From: an uncultured Ezakiella sp.
GTDB lineage: Bacteria > Bacillota > Clostridia > Tissierellales > Peptoniphilaceae
Assembly (NCBI GenBank): GCA_947293975.1
Contig: CAMYPV010000001.1
Span: forward strand, 1-55,683
DNA: 55,683 nt
Direction: 5' to 3'
Every line of letters starts with the position of its first letter. Within the stretch, counting starts at the first letter, position 1. The notes beneath the pieces are model-generated. The model saw only the letters and a list, made by a program, of their open reading frames with translations, had not been told where the DNA came from and did no database searches. The translations under genes were made by a program, and so were the position numbers. Positions 53,155-55,683 of the stretch are shown in pieces.

Positions 53155-54112
53155 ATCCATACGATAATATCTTACCAGTAAGCTCTGGATACATTCCATC
53201 AAATTCAAGATTATTCAGATTATATGCTTTTAATTCATATACATCTATTAAATCATTAAACTTTATTGTCGATTTATTTATATCTGTTATTTCTGGTGAT
53301 TGTTGTCTATTATATTTTTTTATAGCACCATATTCATTATAAAATACATCCACATTTAAATCTAGAGGCAAGTATCTTGATATCCAACTTGGACTTTCGC
53401 TTATATGAAGTTCTGGCTTTAATTTAAACTTAAAAAAATCTGATACTGAATCAACATCAATATCACGCCATCTTTCTTTATAACCACGTACAGAAATATT
53501 CGCTAGACTAAAATAATACTCTAGTCTAGAAATTCTAGATTTTGTTCCATACGCTTTTTCATTATCAACTGCATCTACAATATAATTAGCGTTCATAATA
53601 AAATCGAATTTAAAATTGTCATTTTCAAGTGTATATAGTCTGATATTTGAATTTTTTGTCTTGATTAAATCTTTGTAGTTTTCCCTTAGACCTCCAAAAA
53701 ATAAAGGATATAAAATGTAGCAGTCTTCGTATTCTTTTTTCCATATAGAACTAAATTTTCTTTTATTAACTGCATTTATAAAATCGTTAGATACACTTAC
53801 AGACGCTTTTTTTATATCATAATTTTCTTTAATCACTAGATAGTATGTTTGCTCTTCTAGATTTATAACAGATATTAATACATCACTGTTGTTTGATGGA
53901 ATCAAGGCAATAATTTTTTCTTCTGAATATGAATTAACTTCAAATTTTAATTTTGACTTGTTATATCCTTCAACAACAATTTCAACCTCATCATTATCAT
54001 TCATTGTAATATCTAAAATTTTAAAATTAACTGTTTGGTTGTTCTGACAAAACAACCAAACAGTTAATATCGATAACGATAAAAAAATAAATATAAGAAT
54101 TTTTCTAATCAT
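53141..54112 (-). CDS. Exported protein of unknown function, cassette B second gene
   Basis: 323 aa. A membrane anchor or signal sequence at residues 3-23 (ILIFIFLSLSILTVWLFC) is followed by a Cys near 22, so a lipoprotein is possible though the box is not canonical. The rest is hydrophilic, rich in Asn, Lys and Tyr, with no motif I know. Its ATG overlaps the upstream gene by eight bases, so the two products probably act together outside the membrane. The final four codons belong to the repeat at 53115-53154. Codon use is AT-rich, as in the ABC cassette. Confidence 0.75.
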   Translation of the reverse strand: MIRKILIFIFLSLSILTVWLFCQNNQTVNFKILDITMNDNDEVEIVVEGYNKSKLKFEVNSYSEEKIIALIPSNNSDVLISVINLEEQTYYLVIKENYDIKKASVSVSNDFINAVNKRKFSSIWKKEYEDCYILYPLFFGGLRENYKDLIKTKNSNIRLYTLENDNFKFDFIMNANYIVDAVDNEKAYGTKSRISRLEYYFSLANISVRGYKERWRDIDVDSVSDFFKFKLKPELHISESPSWISRYLPLDLNVDVFYNEYGAIKKYNRQQSPEITDINKSTIKFNDLIDVYELKAYNLNNLEFDGMYPELTGKILSYGFKIN

Positions 54113-55268
54113 TAGAATCTATATATCCCGCAACATACATTCTTTCACTTCCTACAACTGTATGATAGTTGTAATAGCAAAAATCAAATTCTATATCTAC
54201 ATATAATTTATGTCTATAATTTCCTCTTGAATTCTTTTTTAATATCGCCGATACATGAATCCAGTCACCATCTGTAGCCCCTATAACCTGAGACCCAAAT
54301 TTTTTTGTCCCATAGTTTAATAAATCGCTATCAAATCCGCCAACAGTACTTCTATCTATTTCTATCCAATCCCATGGTTTAGTTGAAAAATTACCAAATT
54401 TAAACTTTGGTCTTCTTACTATATAGATCGGGCATTCCCATTTAACTTCTGTAAAACCATCTTCATTTCTAATTCCACTATGGTCTACAAGTTCATATCT
54501 AAAAATTGGATCTCTAACTAATAGCGCACGAATATTATCTCGATACCTACCATTTTCATACTGTCTTTGTTCTTGAACACCTAGTGAAATCCTTTGTTCT
54601 CCATCGCCATAGTAACCAATATTATATGTCCTTAAATCAGCAATAACATCCATTTCATATTCTGTATCAAATTTATCGTATCTTACTAACACACGTTTTC
54701 TTTCTACTCTATTGTTATATCCCGATCTTAAAGATTGCGTGTAATTATTTATGTCAGCACCTAAATCAAAAATCGAGGTTGTTGGTTTAATATACATAAG
54801 CCACCAATCAAGTAATTGAATTTTTTCTTCTGGCAATTCATATACATTAATATGCTCTATGATTTTTTCCAAATCATTATTTATAACATTCTCATAAATG
54901 AAAATTCTTTCGCCTATTCTAAAAATCATTTGAACAACCTTTTCGCAATCAAATTTCTGATTGCTTATAAGCCTATTTTTTTTCATTTTAGGTAATATTT
55001 GTATTGATATTACTACTTCGCTGTTTTCAACTGAGTCAAATACAATAGTTTCATCATAAGGAGATTTATATAGCCTAAAATATCCTTCAAAGCCAACATC
55101 GCCATTTATTTTAATTCCAATAGTATCGCCATTGTCATTAAAAATAACCTCACTTTCATTGATAGTTACCGCACTTTCTAACATTGCATCAGTTATAAAA
55201 TCTACATCCGCATTTATACTTCGTGAAAAAAGAATCAGTAACAAAGTTATAAACATAAATTTTTTCAT
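54105..55268 (-). CDS. Secreted protein of unknown function, cassette B first gene
   Basis: 387 aa from ATG at 55268 with AGGAGG eight bases before (an ATG at 55274 is too close to it). Signal peptide 1-20 (FITLLLILFSRSINA, cleavage before DVDF). The mature part begins with a beta-rich segment (INESEVIFNDNGDTIGIKI) and ends with RHKLYVDIEFDFCYYNYH and SERMYVAGYID, suggesting an all-beta outer domain. I do not recognise a family. Placed right after the 93-bp promoter repeat beside a GntR regulator, it is expected to be induced by that regulator's signal. No homology to the ABC cassette is seen. Confidence 0.75.
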   Translation of the reverse strand: MKKFMFITLLLILFSRSINADVDFITDAMLESAVTINESEVIFNDNGDTIGIKINGDVGFEGYFRLYKSPYDETIVFDSVENSEVVISIQILPKMKKNRLISNQKFDCEKVVQMIFRIGERIFIYENVINNDLEKIIEHINVYELPEEKIQLLDWWLMYIKPTTSIFDLGADINNYTQSLRSGYNNRVERKRVLVRYDKFDTEYEMDVIADLRTYNIGYYGDGEQRISLGVQEQRQYENGRYRDNIRALLVRDPIFRYELVDHSGIRNEDGFTEVKWECPIYIVRRPKFKFGNFSTKPWDWIEIDRSTVGGFDSDLLNYGTKKFGSQVIGATDGDWIHVSAILKKNSRGNYRHKLYVDIEFDFCYYNYHTVVGSERMYVAGYIDSND

Positions 55269-55293
55269 AACCATCTCCTCCTGTTATTTTATT

Positions 55294-55386
55294 TTGTAAA
55301 TTTACTCGAGTTTTATTTACACTTATATTATACCATAAATTAATCATTTTGTTACAGACAGTTGCCAAGTTTTTTAACAGACAGTT
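55294..55386. repeat. Promoter/operator repeat, copy B (93 bp)
   Basis: Same as 52826-52918 with four mismatches. It fills most of the intergenic region between cassette B and the divergent gntR. It contains two AACTGTCTGT repeats 23 bases apart (minus strand) and TGTAAAT-N13-ATTTACA, which is a perfect-arm dyad in this copy. Confidence 0.9.
55327..55355 (-). promoter_or_regulatory. Promoter of cassette B
   Basis: Minus strand -35 GTAACA (55350-55355), 17-base spacer, extended -10 TGGTATAAT (hexamer 55327-55332). The TGTAAAT/ATTTACA dyad covers the expected transcription start, and an AACTGTCTGT overlaps the -35, both positions suited to repression. Confidence 0.65.
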
Positions 55387-55412
55387 GATTTAATTTATAT
55401 TTATGATAAAAT
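55385..55412 (+). promoter_or_regulatory. Promoter of the gntR gene
   Basis: -35 TTGATT (55385-55390), 16-base spacer, extended -10 TGATAAAAT (hexamer 55407-55412). Its -35 overlaps the outer end of the 93-bp repeat, next to one AACTGTCTGT copy, so autoregulation is plausible. Confidence 0.5.
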
Positions 55413-55428
55413 CATATTAGGTGATTAT

Positions 55429-55683
55429 ATGAAAAATATTTCAAATACGATATACAATGAAATTATTAGTGATATAAAAAACGATAAATACATGATTAGG
55501 GACAAGCTTCCCTCTATTAGGCATATGGCTTTGTTATATAATGTAAAAAAACACTATATCGAAGTTATATATGATAAATTATCAACAGAAGGTTATATCA
55601 TTTCCCAACCAGGCAAAGGATTTTATGTAAACAGCAAAACTGGAAGGTATGCAAATATAATCAATAATAATGAGTACATTAAA
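55429..55683 (+). CDS. GntR family transcriptional regulator (cut by window edge)
   Basis: First 85 codons, running off the right edge. ATG at 55429 with AGGTG upstream. The winged helix-turn-helix of GntR is clear: DKLPSIRHMALLYNVKKHYI and LSTEGYIISQPGKGFYV at residues 25-68. The effector domain lies outside, so the subfamily (YtrA, HutC or MocR) cannot be told. A divergent position over the duplicated promoter strongly suggests it controls cassette B, and perhaps cassette A. Confidence 0.85.
   Translation, partial: MKNISNTIYNEIISDIKNDKYMIRDKLPSIRHMALLYNVKKHYIEVIYDKLSTEGYIISQPGKGFYVNSKTGRYANIINNNEYIK

Noticed and set aside
52826..55386. The 93-bp and 40-bp repeats as a CRISPR array or IS terminal repeats
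   Set aside because: There are only two copies of each, kilobases apart, with a working promoter or gene tail inside, and they are not inverted.

Overview
The window looks like chromosomal DNA of a low-GC, anaerobic, apparently non-sporulating Gram-positive bacterium. A Tissierellia/Peptoniphilaceae-type host is my best guess. It rests on the AT-rich sequence, strong AGGAGG ribosome sites, ThyX instead of ThyA, a K+-dependent membrane pyrophosphatase, CdaA/CdaR c-di-AMP signalling and SLH-domain surface proteins. No 16S or species marker is present. Almost all genes lie on the minus strand; only thyX, rnhA, one small SLH gene, the M18 aminopeptidase and a partial GntR gene lie on the plus strand.

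Layout by region. 1-9460: one tight minus-strand operon, trmH-like, pheS, pheT, zapA, U32/rlhA-like, mutS2 and argS (cut by the window edge). 9482-15479: rnr-smpB, then an envelope group of alpha/beta hydrolase, membrane-anchored MurF-like ligase and ddl. 15517-26400: secG-hppA, a zinc-ribbon membrane protein, and rpoB-rpoC under a strong promoter without neighbouring ribosomal protein genes. 26370-31985: a GNAT protein, a citrate-lyase-ligase-like protein, DegV, and a single 876-codon frame joining a CCA-adding enzyme to GlmM. 32012-37828: FMN riboswitch with ribU, then the operon DUF503-nth-pepF-cdaA-cdaR. 37851-42590: thyX, flavodoxin, a second DegV, MATE, MscL and RNase H. 42593-49350: two SLH proteins, an ATP-NAD-kinase-like protein, pyrC and an M18 aminopeptidase.

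49331-55683 is the accessory and most unusual part. Two minus-strand cassettes lie in tandem. Each is bounded upstream by a nearly identical 93-bp promoter/operator copy (52826-52918 and 55294-55386, 4 mismatches) and downstream by a shared 40-44-bp sequence (49331-49374 and 53115-53154). Cassette A holds a 5'-truncated radical-SAM/SPASM gene and two half-size ABC exporters, which suggests a decayed modified-peptide system. Cassette B holds two exported proteins I do not recognise. A fragment resembling the left end of an ISL3-type insertion sequence lies between them, and a GntR-type regulator is divergent from the cassette B promoter. It looks like a swap-in/swap-out locus under one regulator.

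Other points worth attention: the cca-glmM fusion with a retained internal ribosome site; three intergenic GGGTAT elements resembling sigma-B-type promoters (before flavodoxin, pyrC and cca-glmM); a ThyX whose RHR signature is replaced; and a MurF-like ligase with a membrane domain in place of the usual N-terminal domain. Functions are called from sequence motifs only; no database search was possible.
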